Below, in pieces: positions 52,058 to 60,119 of a DNA stretch of 64,000 bases; positions within the stretch are counted from its first letter, which is position 1, and each line of letters opens with the position of its first letter. Under the pieces are notes generated by a model. It worked only from the letters and a program-made list of their open reading frames with translations, made no database searches and had not been told where the DNA came from. The translations under genes were made by a program, and so were the position numbers. Source of the stretch: AG2 sp036493735 (GTDB lineage Bacteria; Gemmatimonadota; Gemmatimonadetes; Gemmatimonadales; Gemmatimonadaceae); the NCBI GenBank assembly GCA_036493735.1, contig DASXPH010000010.1:62001-126000 (forward strand), written 5' to 3'.

Positions 52058-52093
52058 CATCGGGCCAGCCGGAAATCCCGGACTGGCCCGATG
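52058..52093 (-). terminator. Hairpin terminator after the secreted-peptide gene
   Basis: An 11-bp perfect stem, CATCGGGCCAG / CTGGCCCGATG, with a 14-nt loop that can itself pair, lies 25 bases after the stop of the 58-codon gene on the minus strand. The following T content is weak (ACCTTTCC), so it may be a leaky terminator between that gene and the giant regulator gene. Confidence 0.6.
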
Positions 52094-52117
52094 TTTATGG
52101 TTCCCTTCGAGATAGCA

Positions 52118-52294
52118 TCATCCAACTGCGATGATGTAGCCGGAAAGAGAGTTCGTCGTGGGCAGATGCCCGTCGGGCATGCTTGCGCTCTCGTAGGCCG
52201 CTTGGCCGGAGAGCGTCGCGCTGGCACTCGCCACTCCGAAGAGCGCGGCGCACAGCAGCAGCCGGACCAGCACCGGCATGGTTACTCGGGACAT
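52118..52294 (-). CDS. Small secreted peptide (58 residues), function unknown
   Basis: ATG 52294 has GGAGG eight bases upstream. Residues 1-26 form a signal peptide (LVRLLLCAALFGVASASA). The mature about 32 residues end LSGYIIAVG. The same SGYxxxxG ending appears near the C-terminus of the lipoprotein encoded just upstream (FSGYLVSAG). The gene follows the lipoprotein by 61 bases and precedes a hairpin, so the two probably form a transcript. The strong ribosome site and signal peptide are good evidence despite the small size. Confidence 0.72.
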   Translation of the reverse strand: MSRVTMPVLVRLLLCAALFGVASASATLSGQAAYESASMPDGHLPTTNSLSGYIIAVG

Positions 52295-52355
52295 GAATCG
52301 AGCCTCCGTCGGGGTTCGATAAAGGGTTAGTGGATGGATGTCGTTATGCGGAGGC

Positions 52356-53090
52356 TCAGTAGCCGACCAGGAAGCCGGCGAACGACATTACAGACGCACA
52401 GGACGCATCGGACCACGCATCGCAGACTTCGCCGGCCGAAACCAGGTAGCCGCTGAAGTGCTTGATTCGCCGCGTGACCTTGTTGCCATTCAGATCTTCC
52501 CACGATCCGAGCGACGGATCGTTCACACTCTCATCAACCCACAGCCCGTCGGTCGGACGGTACCAGTAAATCGGATAGCTGTAGTTGGTGTTGATGTCGT
52601 AATAGTCCTTCATCGTGAGCGTCACGTACTGTGACGGATCGCTCGTCGGCACGAAGCGCATTGCGGGCTCGAAATCGACGTAGGCATGGCCATACTTCGA
52701 GTTCCAAGTCGCGGTAATCGTGATCGGCGACGTCGCCGGCGTGCACGACTGATCCCATTGATCTTGGCCGTAGCTCGACGACAGATCGCAGATCGAGTTG
52801 GCCGGGAAGTAGACGCTATGGTCGCCAACCTTGATCGTGGTGGCCTTGGTCGGATCGACCACGAACGTCTTTGCCCAGACTGAATCCGTTTTGTTGGTGC
52901 GTCCGCGACCGTCGCGGCTCGCACCACCGTTGTCGAGCAGCCATTGCTCGAACTGCTTATCCGAGAGATGGGGTCGTGCCGCAGGCGCCGAAGGAGGCGC
53001 CGTCGCGGTATCAGAACACGCCGCGAGCATGAGAGCCGCGGTGAGCGCTGTACCCCAACGTACCAGCATCGATACGCGCATAGTTGCCAT
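52356..53090 (-). CDS. Lipoprotein of unknown function with SGY-type C-terminus
   Basis: 244 residues. Lipobox LAAC gives Cys25, so it is anchored to a membrane. After a Pro/Ala-rich linker, residues about 70-180 form a beta-rich domain with VYFPANSICDLSSS, a second Cys in SCTPATSPITI, and VDFEPAMRFVP, somewhat like ZU5-type beta domains. The C-terminal part includes IKHFSGYLVSAG and two further cysteines, ending SFAGFLVGY. Start is ATG 53090 with AGAGG close by, or the ATG three codons on. No function known. Confidence 0.78.
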   Translation of the reverse strand: MATMRVSMLVRWGTALTAALMLAACSDTATAPPSAPAARPHLSDKQFEQWLLDNGGASRDGRGRTNKTDSVWAKTFVVDPTKATTIKVGDHSVYFPANSICDLSSSYGQDQWDQSCTPATSPITITATWNSKYGHAYVDFEPAMRFVPTSDPSQYVTLTMKDYYDINTNYSYPIYWYRPTDGLWVDESVNDPSLGSWEDLNGNKVTRRIKHFSGYLVSAGEVCDAWSDASCASVMSFAGFLVGY

Positions 53091-53749
53091 TGCCTCTGAA
53101 GTCTGAGCTTGCCTTTCTAGTAGAGTTGGTCGGCGGTAGGCCAGCTCGGAGAAGACCGCCCGTATTGAACGCGGTAAAACTGCACCAAACAGTTGCGCTT
53201 AACCGTGACCCCCCTCACACGCGGCGCTGAGAACGCGACGAAAGTGTTCGCATTCTTGTCACTCGCGCTATTGAGTGTTGTCTAACATCATGACAGCAGA
53301 CACACTCGTCGCGCGTTAGGCGAAAAGGAGGCAAGGCTCATTCCGCCACGTTGCGTGCGCTCGAGTGCAGAAAAGGCGACCGAGAATCCGCGGCCGAATC
53401 GGACAGGGTCACCGAATTGTCCGACTGTCGACGTCCCCTCTCGCCGTGGCGAGGACGCACCGAGACCGTTCGACTCGCGCGATTTGCACGCAATCCTCGC
53501 GAAATGCGAAGCGACATCGGCGTCGCGTCAGGATCCGTGTATCGCTCGGCGGAATTGCCCTGGTCGGTGAACGGTGGTCGGTGGTCAGTGGTCAGTGCGA
53601 ACGGTGATCGGTAATCGGCGGTTGTCAGCTCGAGAGCTTACCGACCACCCTTCACGGTCGCAAGCGAGCGCGGCACACGCTGCGCGTCGGTTCCCGCTGA
53701 TACCCGTCGGGTACAATGGGTCCTCGCAAAGCCGTATCTTTATGGCTTC
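53091..53749. other. 659-bp spacer before the U32 peptidase gene
   Basis: Holds the promoters of the lipoprotein gene (minus) and of the U32 gene (plus). One intergenic GCCTAACG word occurs at 53314-53321 in minus orientation. An AAGGAGG near 53325 is not followed by a start codon with a protein-like frame. The open frame 53351-53614 has unconvincing composition and runs into the degenerate repeat listed next. I see no RNA gene. Confidence 0.5.
53565..53625 (+). repeat. Degenerate GGTCAGT/GGTCGGTG short tandem repeat
   Basis: About 60 bases made of GGTCGGTG, AACGGTGGTCGG, TGGTCAG twice and GGTGATCGGTAATCGG. The unit is seven to nine bases and imperfect. It lies between nothing recognisable and the U32 gene; probably slippage-derived intergenic sequence. 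Confidence 0.6.
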
Positions 53750-56248
53750 ATGAGAGCCAACCGTCCAATCCCCGAACTTCTCTCCCCGGCAGGGTCGCTG
53801 GATGCCGTTCGCGCCGCCGTCGCGAATGGCGCTGACGCCGTGTATCTCGGCGCGCAGCGGTTCAATGCCCGGGACGAGGGCGCGCAGCTCTCGCTCGACG
53901 AGCTCGGCGAAGCCTGCCGGATCGCGCATAGCCGCGGCCGACGCATCTACCTGACGTTGAATATCCTGGTCAAACCTGGTGAGATCGCCGAGGCGCTCGC
54001 CTTTCTCGGCGAAGCGGTCGACCGCGGTATCGACGCCGTCATCGTGCAGGACCTCGGGCTGGTGGTGTTGATCCGCGCACTCTATCCCGATCTCGAGATC
54101 CACGGCTCGACGCAGATGACGGTGCACGACGTCGCCGGGGCTCGCGTTCTCGCGCAATTGGGGATAACGCGCGTTGTCCTTGCCCGCGAGAATACCCTGG
54201 AGGATCTCCGCGCAATCCGCGACGCGGTTCCCAATCTCGGTCTCGAGACGTTCGTCCATGGCGCGCTCTGTATCTCGTACTCGGGACAGTGCTTCATGTC
54301 GGGCATGATTTCGGAACGGAGCGCCAACCGCGGCTCGTGTGCGCAGTCCTGCCGGAAAGATTACGTCCTGAAGGACGCGACGACCGAGATCGAGCTCGAT
54401 CGTGGCTATCTCATTTCGACGAAGGACCTCGCTGCCTACGAGCATCTGCCAGCCATCGCCGATCTCGGTATCGTCTGTCTGAAAGTCGAAGGCCGCAAGA
54501 AGCGTCCTGAATACGTCGCGACCGTAACCGCCAGCTATCGGCAGTTCCTCGATCGCATCGCGCGAGGCCTAACGACTTCGCCGGTCGAGGCGGAGATCGA
54601 ACCGCTCGTGCAGATCTACAGCCGAGGCTTCACCGGTGGCATGTATGGCGGCCGCGCGGGGCGTGAATACGTCACGCGCGACCAGCCCGATAATCGCGGT
54701 ATCGACATCGGCGAGGTGGTAGGCTTCGAAAGGGGCGAGCTCCTGATCGATACGACCGTCGAGCTCGAAGTCGGAGACGGCGTCGCGTTTGCTCCTCCCA
54801 ACACGGTGGGCGGGCCGACCACGGGTTTTGCCGTCACGGCCGTTAGGCAAGTACGGCCCGCGCCGCGGCTTCGCCAGGCCTTGCGGACGCGAACAACGGT
54901 GCCAAAGGGTTGGCGCGTCAGCCGGACATCGCACGCACGCCTTCTCGCCCGTGCGCGCGAGAGCTTCGCGTTGCTGAGCGCACCGACGAAAGCACGCAAG
55001 GCGCGGCTCGAGGTTCGCGTTTTTGGATCGGTCGGCGCGCACCTCAAGATGCTCTTCACGAGCGCCGGCGAGACCGTCGAGGTGCGGAGCGAAACGCAGT
55101 TGGCACCGGCCGCCAACCGCGCGCTCGAGCACGCGGTGCTTCGCGAGCAGCTTGGCCGACTCGGTGAGACGCCCTTTGCGCTCGCCGAAGTTGACGATCA
55201 GGGACTCGACGCGGATCTCTTTCTTCCCATTCGCGAGCTCAATCACATGCGCCAGCAGGCGATTGAGCAACTGCTCATGCGACGCGATTGGGCGCTCGGG
55301 GCAGCGCAAACCGAGCGTGGCGCGCGCATCGACCACGCGGTGGACGCTCTCGATGTGATACCCCGGCCAGCTCCGCCCGGCGTCTTCACGCTCGCCGCAC
55401 AGGTCTACGCGCTCGAAGACGCGGAGCGCGCCGCTGCCGCTGGCGCTACCGAGATAGTCTTCGATCCGTTCCTGCGCCATCCGCCGACGCCGCTGGCCCG
55501 TTTGCGTGCGCTGGCGCAGTCGCTGCGAGAGCAGGGCATCGCGCTCCGGCTCCGCACGCCGACGATCGTCCGCCCTGAAGAGCGGAAGGTCGTCGACAAA
55601 TGGCTCGGCCTCGGTCTGCCCATCCTCAGCGGACATCTCGGTCTCGTCGCCGAGCTTGGACAGGCTGGTCGTGATGTGACTGCCGATTACGCTGTGAACG
55701 TCATGAACCAGCACGCCGCCGCGCAGATCTTCAAGCTCGGCGCGAGACGACAAGTGCTGTCAGTCGAGCTCACCGTTGACGAGGTGGCGCAGGTCGTCGC
55801 CCCCTGGCAGGCCGGCGGGTTCGACGTCTTTCTCTATGGTCGGCCGGAGGGCATGACCATCGAGCATTGCGTGCTCTCCGCTGCGTTCGATCGGGAACCA
55901 ACGACCTGTCGCGATCTCTGCGTGCAGAAGCACACCAATGTGACCCTCACCGATCCTGCTGGTTACGATTTTTCCGTCGCCACGGACTCGGCGTGCCGCA
56001 ACCGCCTGCTGCATTCGCGCCCGGTGGAAGGATCCGAGTATTTGCCCCGACTCTGGGCAGCAGGCATTCGCGGATTTCAGCTCGTTTTCAACGTGCCGAA
56101 CGAGCCCGTGACCGAAGTCGTGGCCGCCTATCGACGCATGCTCGACACCCTGGCGTTGGGACGGGAGATCTCATATAACGACAGCGAGGACCTTCGTCAG
56201 CTGTTAGGTGGTGCCTTCACCCGTGGCCACTTCACTCGCGCGGTCTGA
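53750..56248 (+). CDS. Peptidase U32 family protein, long form with DUF3656-like C-terminus
   Basis: 832 residues. The N-terminal barrel begins ELLSPAGSLDAVRAAVANGADAVYLG. The U32 signature ETFVHGALCISYSGQCFMS lies near 168-186, followed by NRGSCAQSCRK, whose cysteines resemble the Fe-S ligands of U32 RNA-hydroxylating enzymes (RlhA, TrhP). The long C-terminal half (about 400-830) includes a duplicated barrel-like region and CRDLCVQK. Relatives hydroxylate 23S rRNA C2501 or tRNA U34; despite the name, peptidase activity is doubtful. Which of these applies here cannot be settled. Confidence 0.9.
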   Translation: MRANRPIPELLSPAGSLDAVRAAVANGADAVYLGAQRFNARDEGAQLSLDELGEACRIAHSRGRRIYLTLNILVKPGEIAEALAFLGEAVDRGIDAVIVQDLGLVVLIRALYPDLEIHGSTQMTVHDVAGARVLAQLGITRVVLARENTLEDLRAIRDAVPNLGLETFVHGALCISYSGQCFMSGMISERSANRGSCAQSCRKDYVLKDATTEIELDRGYLISTKDLAAYEHLPAIADLGIVCLKVEGRKKRPEYVATVTASYRQFLDRIARGLTTSPVEAEIEPLVQIYSRGFTGGMYGGRAGREYVTRDQPDNRGIDIGEVVGFERGELLIDTTVELEVGDGVAFAPPNTVGGPTTGFAVTAVRQVRPAPRLRQALRTRTTVPKGWRVSRTSHARLLARARESFALLSAPTKARKARLEVRVFGSVGAHLKMLFTSAGETVEVRSETQLAPAANRALEHAVLREQLGRLGETPFALAEVDDQGLDADLFLPIRELNHMRQQAIEQLLMRRDWALGAAQTERGARIDHAVDALDVIPRPAPPGVFTLAAQVYALEDAERAAAAGATEIVFDPFLRHPPTPLARLRALAQSLREQGIALRLRTPTIVRPEERKVVDKWLGLGLPILSGHLGLVAELGQAGRDVTADYAVNVMNQHAAAQIFKLGARRQVLSVELTVDEVAQVVAPWQAGGFDVFLYGRPEGMTIEHCVLSAAFDREPTTCRDLCVQKHTNVTLTDPAGYDFSVATDSACRNRLLHSRPVEGSEYLPRLWAAGIRGFQLVFNVPNEPVTEVVAAYRRMLDTLALGREISYNDSEDLRQLLGGAFTRGHFTRAV

Positions 56249-56320
56249 TGCGCGCACATTCGGTACAACGCATCGATTCCAGATGACGATTCCCAGGGCG
56301 GCCGGCGCGAGCATCCGCTC

Positions 56321-58378
56321 ATGAGCGCTTCCTCCAACATCGAGAGCGCGCGGGCCGCCCTACAGCAGCATTTCGGCTACGGCGATTTTCGTCCCGGACA
56401 GACTCAGGCGGTCGAGGCCATTCTGAATGGACAGGACACGCTGGTCGTGCTGCCGACCGGCGGCGGAAAGTCGATCTGCTATCAGGTGCCCGCGCTCATG
56501 CTGCCGCACCTGACGGTAGTCATCTCGCCCCTCATCTCGTTGATGAAGGACCAGGTCGACGCCCTGACGCGACGCGGACTGCCCGCGACCTTCGTCAACA
56601 GCTCGTTGACCGCGTCGCAGGTGTCCGACCGCCTTGCTCGTGTCCAGCGTGGCGAGTTCAAGCTGCTGTACCTCGCTCCCGAGCGGTTCGACGTCGGCAC
56701 CACAGCCGAGAGACTGAAGGAACTTGGCGTCTCGTTGCTTGCGGTGGACGAGGCGCACTGCATCAGCGAATGGGGACATGATTTTCGTCCGAGCTATCTG
56801 CGCATCGCCCAGGTTCGGGAGCGTCTCGGATGGCCGCCCGTTGTCGCACTGACGGCGACGGCCACGCCGCACGTCCGCGCCGACATCGTGCGGCAGCTCC
56901 GCCTGGAGAAGGTGAAGACCATCATCACCGGCTTCGACCGGCGAAACCTGCGCTATCATGTGGTCGCGGCCCGCACGGAGCAGGACAAGGATGCCGCCCT
57001 CGTGCGCATTCTTCGCGAGAAGCCGGGACTAGCCGTCGTCTACGCTTCGACGCGGCGCACGGTGGAGCGTATTACAAATGTGCTCAACGACAATCGAGTC
57101 GCGGCGGTCGCGTACCACGCCGGCCTCGACGACGCTCACCGGCGCGAGGTCCAGGACTCCTTCATGAAGGAGCGGGTTCGCGTCATCGTTGCGACGAATG
57201 CCTTCGGGATGGGTATCGACAAGCCCAACGTGCGACTCGTGGTGCATTACGCGATGCCGGGCACGCTCGAGGCATACTATCAGGAGGCGGGCCGCGCTGG
57301 ACGTGACAGCGAGCCAGCTGATTGCTTTCTCCTGCATTCATTCCAGGATCGCTTCACCCACGAGTTCTTCATCAAGGGCTCGTACCCGGAGCGTCCGCTC
57401 GTCGAAGATGTGTACCGTGTGCTCGCGCACCACGCCGATAACACGGGCCGCGCGGACGTCACTCCGGACGAGATCGTGGCGCGTGTGCGTGGCAAAGTGA
57501 ACGCTCGCGAGATCGAGGGCGCGCTTCGTATCCTCAGCTCGGCAGGCGCTTATCGGAAACAGCCGGAGAATGCCTCCCGAGCTTACATTCGGCTGCTGGC
57601 GACGCCGCAGCGCATCAAGCGCGAGCTTGGTGGCGAAGGCGACGCCATGGAGCTGGGGCTACTTCGCGCGCTCTGGCGGGTCGCGGGTGCCGCGCTCGAG
57701 CAAGGGAGCAACGTCGATCTCGACGGCCTGCCACCGGGTTTCGGTGGCGCCAGCGGCGTCGGGTCGCTGCTTGATGCCTTGCAGTCGCGACAGTTCGTTG
57801 AATGGCGACGAATCGGGGGCGGCAGCTATGTCGAGCATCGCGATTTGGGCATCGATCGCTTCAAGATCGATTGGGATACGCTGGATCGTCGGCGACGCGC
57901 GGAGTTGGCGAAGTTGGACGCAATGCAGCAGTACGCCTATCTGCGCAACTGCCGGCGTGGCTTCGTACTTCGTTACTTCGGTGATCCGGCCGCGCGGTCG
58001 CAGTGCGCCGGCTGCGATAACTGCCTCGGCACGCACGTGCCGGCCAACGACAACGCCCCCGCGCGTCGTGGGAAGGCAAAGCAAAGGGTAAAGAGCCGCA
58101 CGGCCGACTCCACTCCAGGCGATGAGATTTCCCTCGATCCCGCGGATGGCCTGCTGCTCGATCGTCTGCGTGCGTTGCGCCGGACGATTGCCACGGAGGA
58201 ACAGGTGCCGGCATACGTCGTATTTCCAGATCGGACGCTCGCGGAGATGGCCGTTCGTCGTCCGAGAACGCGTTCTGCTCTTTCGGGGATTCGTGGGGTA
58301 GGACCAACCAAGCTCGATCGGTACGGCGAGCGATTCCTCGTCGTCGTCCGCACCGCGGACGAAACCGAAGCTGCCTAA
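56321..58378 (+). CDS. recQ: ATP-dependent DNA helicase RecQ
   Basis: 685 residues. Helicase motifs: FRPGQTQAVEAIL, Walker A LPTGGGKSICY (Lys50), DEAHCISEWGHDFRPSY (Asp143), VALTATA, and motif VI QEAGRAGRD. The RecQ-Ct zinc site is formed by CRRGFVLRYFG and CAGCDNC near 545-570, then an Arg/Lys-rich linker and a C-terminal HRDC domain (about 605-685). Unwinds DNA in recombination and fork repair. It begins 72 bases after the U32 gene. The stop codon lies in a GCCTAACG word. Confidence 0.96.
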   Translation: MSASSNIESARAALQQHFGYGDFRPGQTQAVEAILNGQDTLVVLPTGGGKSICYQVPALMLPHLTVVISPLISLMKDQVDALTRRGLPATFVNSSLTASQVSDRLARVQRGEFKLLYLAPERFDVGTTAERLKELGVSLLAVDEAHCISEWGHDFRPSYLRIAQVRERLGWPPVVALTATATPHVRADIVRQLRLEKVKTIITGFDRRNLRYHVVAARTEQDKDAALVRILREKPGLAVVYASTRRTVERITNVLNDNRVAAVAYHAGLDDAHRREVQDSFMKERVRVIVATNAFGMGIDKPNVRLVVHYAMPGTLEAYYQEAGRAGRDSEPADCFLLHSFQDRFTHEFFIKGSYPERPLVEDVYRVLAHHADNTGRADVTPDEIVARVRGKVNAREIEGALRILSSAGAYRKQPENASRAYIRLLATPQRIKRELGGEGDAMELGLLRALWRVAGAALEQGSNVDLDGLPPGFGGASGVGSLLDALQSRQFVEWRRIGGGSYVEHRDLGIDRFKIDWDTLDRRRRAELAKLDAMQQYAYLRNCRRGFVLRYFGDPAARSQCAGCDNCLGTHVPANDNAPARRGKAKQRVKSRTADSTPGDEISLDPADGLLLDRLRALRRTIATEEQVPAYVVFPDRTLAEMAVRRPRTRSALSGIRGVGPTKLDRYGERFLVVVRTADETEAA

Positions 58379-58386
58379 CGATTATC

Positions 58387-59604
58387 ATGGACGATTCCCT
58401 TTATTTCAGCGAACAGCATCTCGCGACGCGCGAGATGGTGCGCCAGTTCGCCCGTGACGAGGTTGCGCCCACCGCGGCGCACTGGGACGCCGAGGGCAAG
58501 TTCCCCTGGGAGAACATCAAGAAGATGGGCGAGCTCGGACTCCTGGGTGTGCCGTGGCCCGAGGAGCTCGGCGGCGCGGGGCTCGACATCATCAGCTTCA
58601 TGATCGTGATCGAGGAGCTTGCGAAGGTCGACGCTTCTCACGGTCTCACGGTCTCCGCGCACACCACGCTTGGTACCTCGCCGATCGTTCGGTTCGGCAA
58701 CGACGCGCAGAAGCGACGCTACGTGCCCGTATTGGCATCAGGCCGCGTAATGGGCGGCTTCGGGCTCACCGAACCAGACGCTGGCAGCGACGCCGGCGGA
58801 ACGCGCACAACGGCCGTCCGGAAGAATGGTTATTACGTGCTCAACGGTGTGAAGCGCTTCATCACTCACGGCAGCGTCGGCGAGATTTTCGTCATCACCG
58901 CCGTCACTGATCGCGCGCAGGGCACAAAGGGGATTAGCTCCTTCATTCTCACCAAGGAGACGAGCGACATCAAAACCGCGCAGTCGCTCGGTGTCGGTAC
59001 CGAGCCCAGCCTGTCACGGATGAAGGGATTCCGGGCGGGAAAGAAGGAGGACAAGCTGGGATGGCGCGCCTCGGACACCGCTGAGCTGATCATGGAGGAC
59101 GTCGAAGTCCCCGCGGAGAATCTCTTGGGCGAGGAGGGGAAGGGATTCGTCAACTTCATGAAGACTCTGGATTCTGGCCGCATCGGCATTGCCGCGCTCT
59201 CACTCGGAATAGCCGAGGGCGCCTTCGAGCACGCGCTTCGTTATGCGGCGGTGCGTCGCCAGTTTGGCCAGGCGATCGCCAACTTCCAGGGCATTCAATT
59301 CCAGCTCTCGGATATGGCGACGGAGATCGAGGCGGGGAAGCACCTCATGTTCCATGCAGCGTGGCTCGCGCAGCACGGGAGGCCCTTCGGCAAGGAAGCG
59401 GCGATGGCGAAGCTGTTCTGCTCGGAGCTTGCGATGCGCGCAACCATCAAGGCCGTGCAGATCCACGGAGGCTACGGCTACACCAAGGACTACCCGGTCG
59501 AACGCTTCATGCGCGACGCCAAGATTTGCGAGATCGGCGAGGGGACATCCGAGATCCAGCGCATCGTCATTGCGAGACAGTTGCTGAAGGAGCTGGCCGA
59601 CTAG
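58387..59604 (+). CDS. Acyl-CoA dehydrogenase (short/branched-chain type)
   Basis: FAD flavoprotein of 405 residues. FGLTEPDAGSD near 130 and GYYVLNGVKRFITHG near 156 bind FAD/acyl-CoA; the catalytic base is Glu385 in EIGEGTSEIQRIVIAR, placed as in butyryl- and isobutyryl-type enzymes. A short insertion around residues 205-215 (EPSLSRMKG) lies before FRAGKKEDKLGWR. It could serve the branched-chain acyl-CoA pathway implied by the 38-47 kb cluster, but it is unlinked. Eight bases separate it from recQ. Confidence 0.93.
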   Translation: MDDSLYFSEQHLATREMVRQFARDEVAPTAAHWDAEGKFPWENIKKMGELGLLGVPWPEELGGAGLDIISFMIVIEELAKVDASHGLTVSAHTTLGTSPIVRFGNDAQKRRYVPVLASGRVMGGFGLTEPDAGSDAGGTRTTAVRKNGYYVLNGVKRFITHGSVGEIFVITAVTDRAQGTKGISSFILTKETSDIKTAQSLGVGTEPSLSRMKGFRAGKKEDKLGWRASDTAELIMEDVEVPAENLLGEEGKGFVNFMKTLDSGRIGIAALSLGIAEGAFEHALRYAAVRRQFGQAIANFQGIQFQLSDMATEIEAGKHLMFHAAWLAQHGRPFGKEAAMAKLFCSELAMRATIKAVQIHGGYGYTKDYPVERFMRDAKICEIGEGTSEIQRIVIARQLLKELAD

Positions 59605-59617
59605 CGGGTAGAGGGTA

Positions 59618-59709
59618 GAGGGTTGTGGGTAGAGGGTGAAAGCGGAACAAGGAAGGCCGACGGCCGAGCCGTCGGCCTTCCTTGTTCCCACCCGCGACCC
59701 GCAACCCTC
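59618..59709. repeat. Long hairpin with a 21-bp perfect inner stem and CCCTA-rich outer arms
   Basis: The inner stem spans 59644-59664 and 59668-59688 with a 3-nt loop, perfectly paired. Outer arms 59618-59638 and 59689-59709 pair at about 17 of 21 positions. The arms consist of GGGTAGAGGGT-type words and their complements. There is no T-run. It begins 14 bases after the acyl-CoA dehydrogenase stop and may act as a terminator or be a small mobile palindromic element. Confidence 0.85.
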
Positions 59710-60119
59710 TGCCCCTAGCCCGTAAGGCGGTGTCCCTCTTATCATTTCGCACGTGACGACGAGTGTTGTCTTTCCTGCTCGTTGGGCGCCCGGCGACTCG
59801 GTGCGCTCCTCGAGTCCATCGCAGCTCGTGGCAACGATCCTGGAATCGTTGCTGCGTGCGCTCGCCTTCCATCCAGTGCACGACCTCGTGAGGAGAGTCG
59901 ATCGCATGTCGGTCCGATCACTGCTGACGCGCTTCCGTGACGCGCTTCAGCCGGATTTGGCGTGGACGATCAACTGGATGCGCTTGGCTCCGACAACTAT
60001 TGCCGAATGGCGGACCGCTGCGCCTGTGCGTGGAAATCCGCTGGGCATCAACGACAAACCTCTGAGCCGCGCCCCCTGCTTCGTCGAGTCGCCGAGGCAG
60101 AGGATAAGTGCGGACCTTG
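59710..60119. other. About 400-bp spacer upstream of RNase G
   Basis: Starts with the CCCTAGCCC tail of the hairpin region. A plus-strand frame is open from 59753 (GTG) to 60196, 147 codons, but it overlaps the start of the RNase G gene by 77 bases, has no recognisable motif and no clear ribosome site; I do not call it a gene. The rng promoter should be here. Nothing else recognised. Confidence 0.45.

Noticed and set aside
53351..53614. 87-codon plus-strand open frame in the spacer before the U32 gene
   Set aside because: No ribosome site, no motif, overlapping alternatives in other frames, and it ends in a simple repeat.
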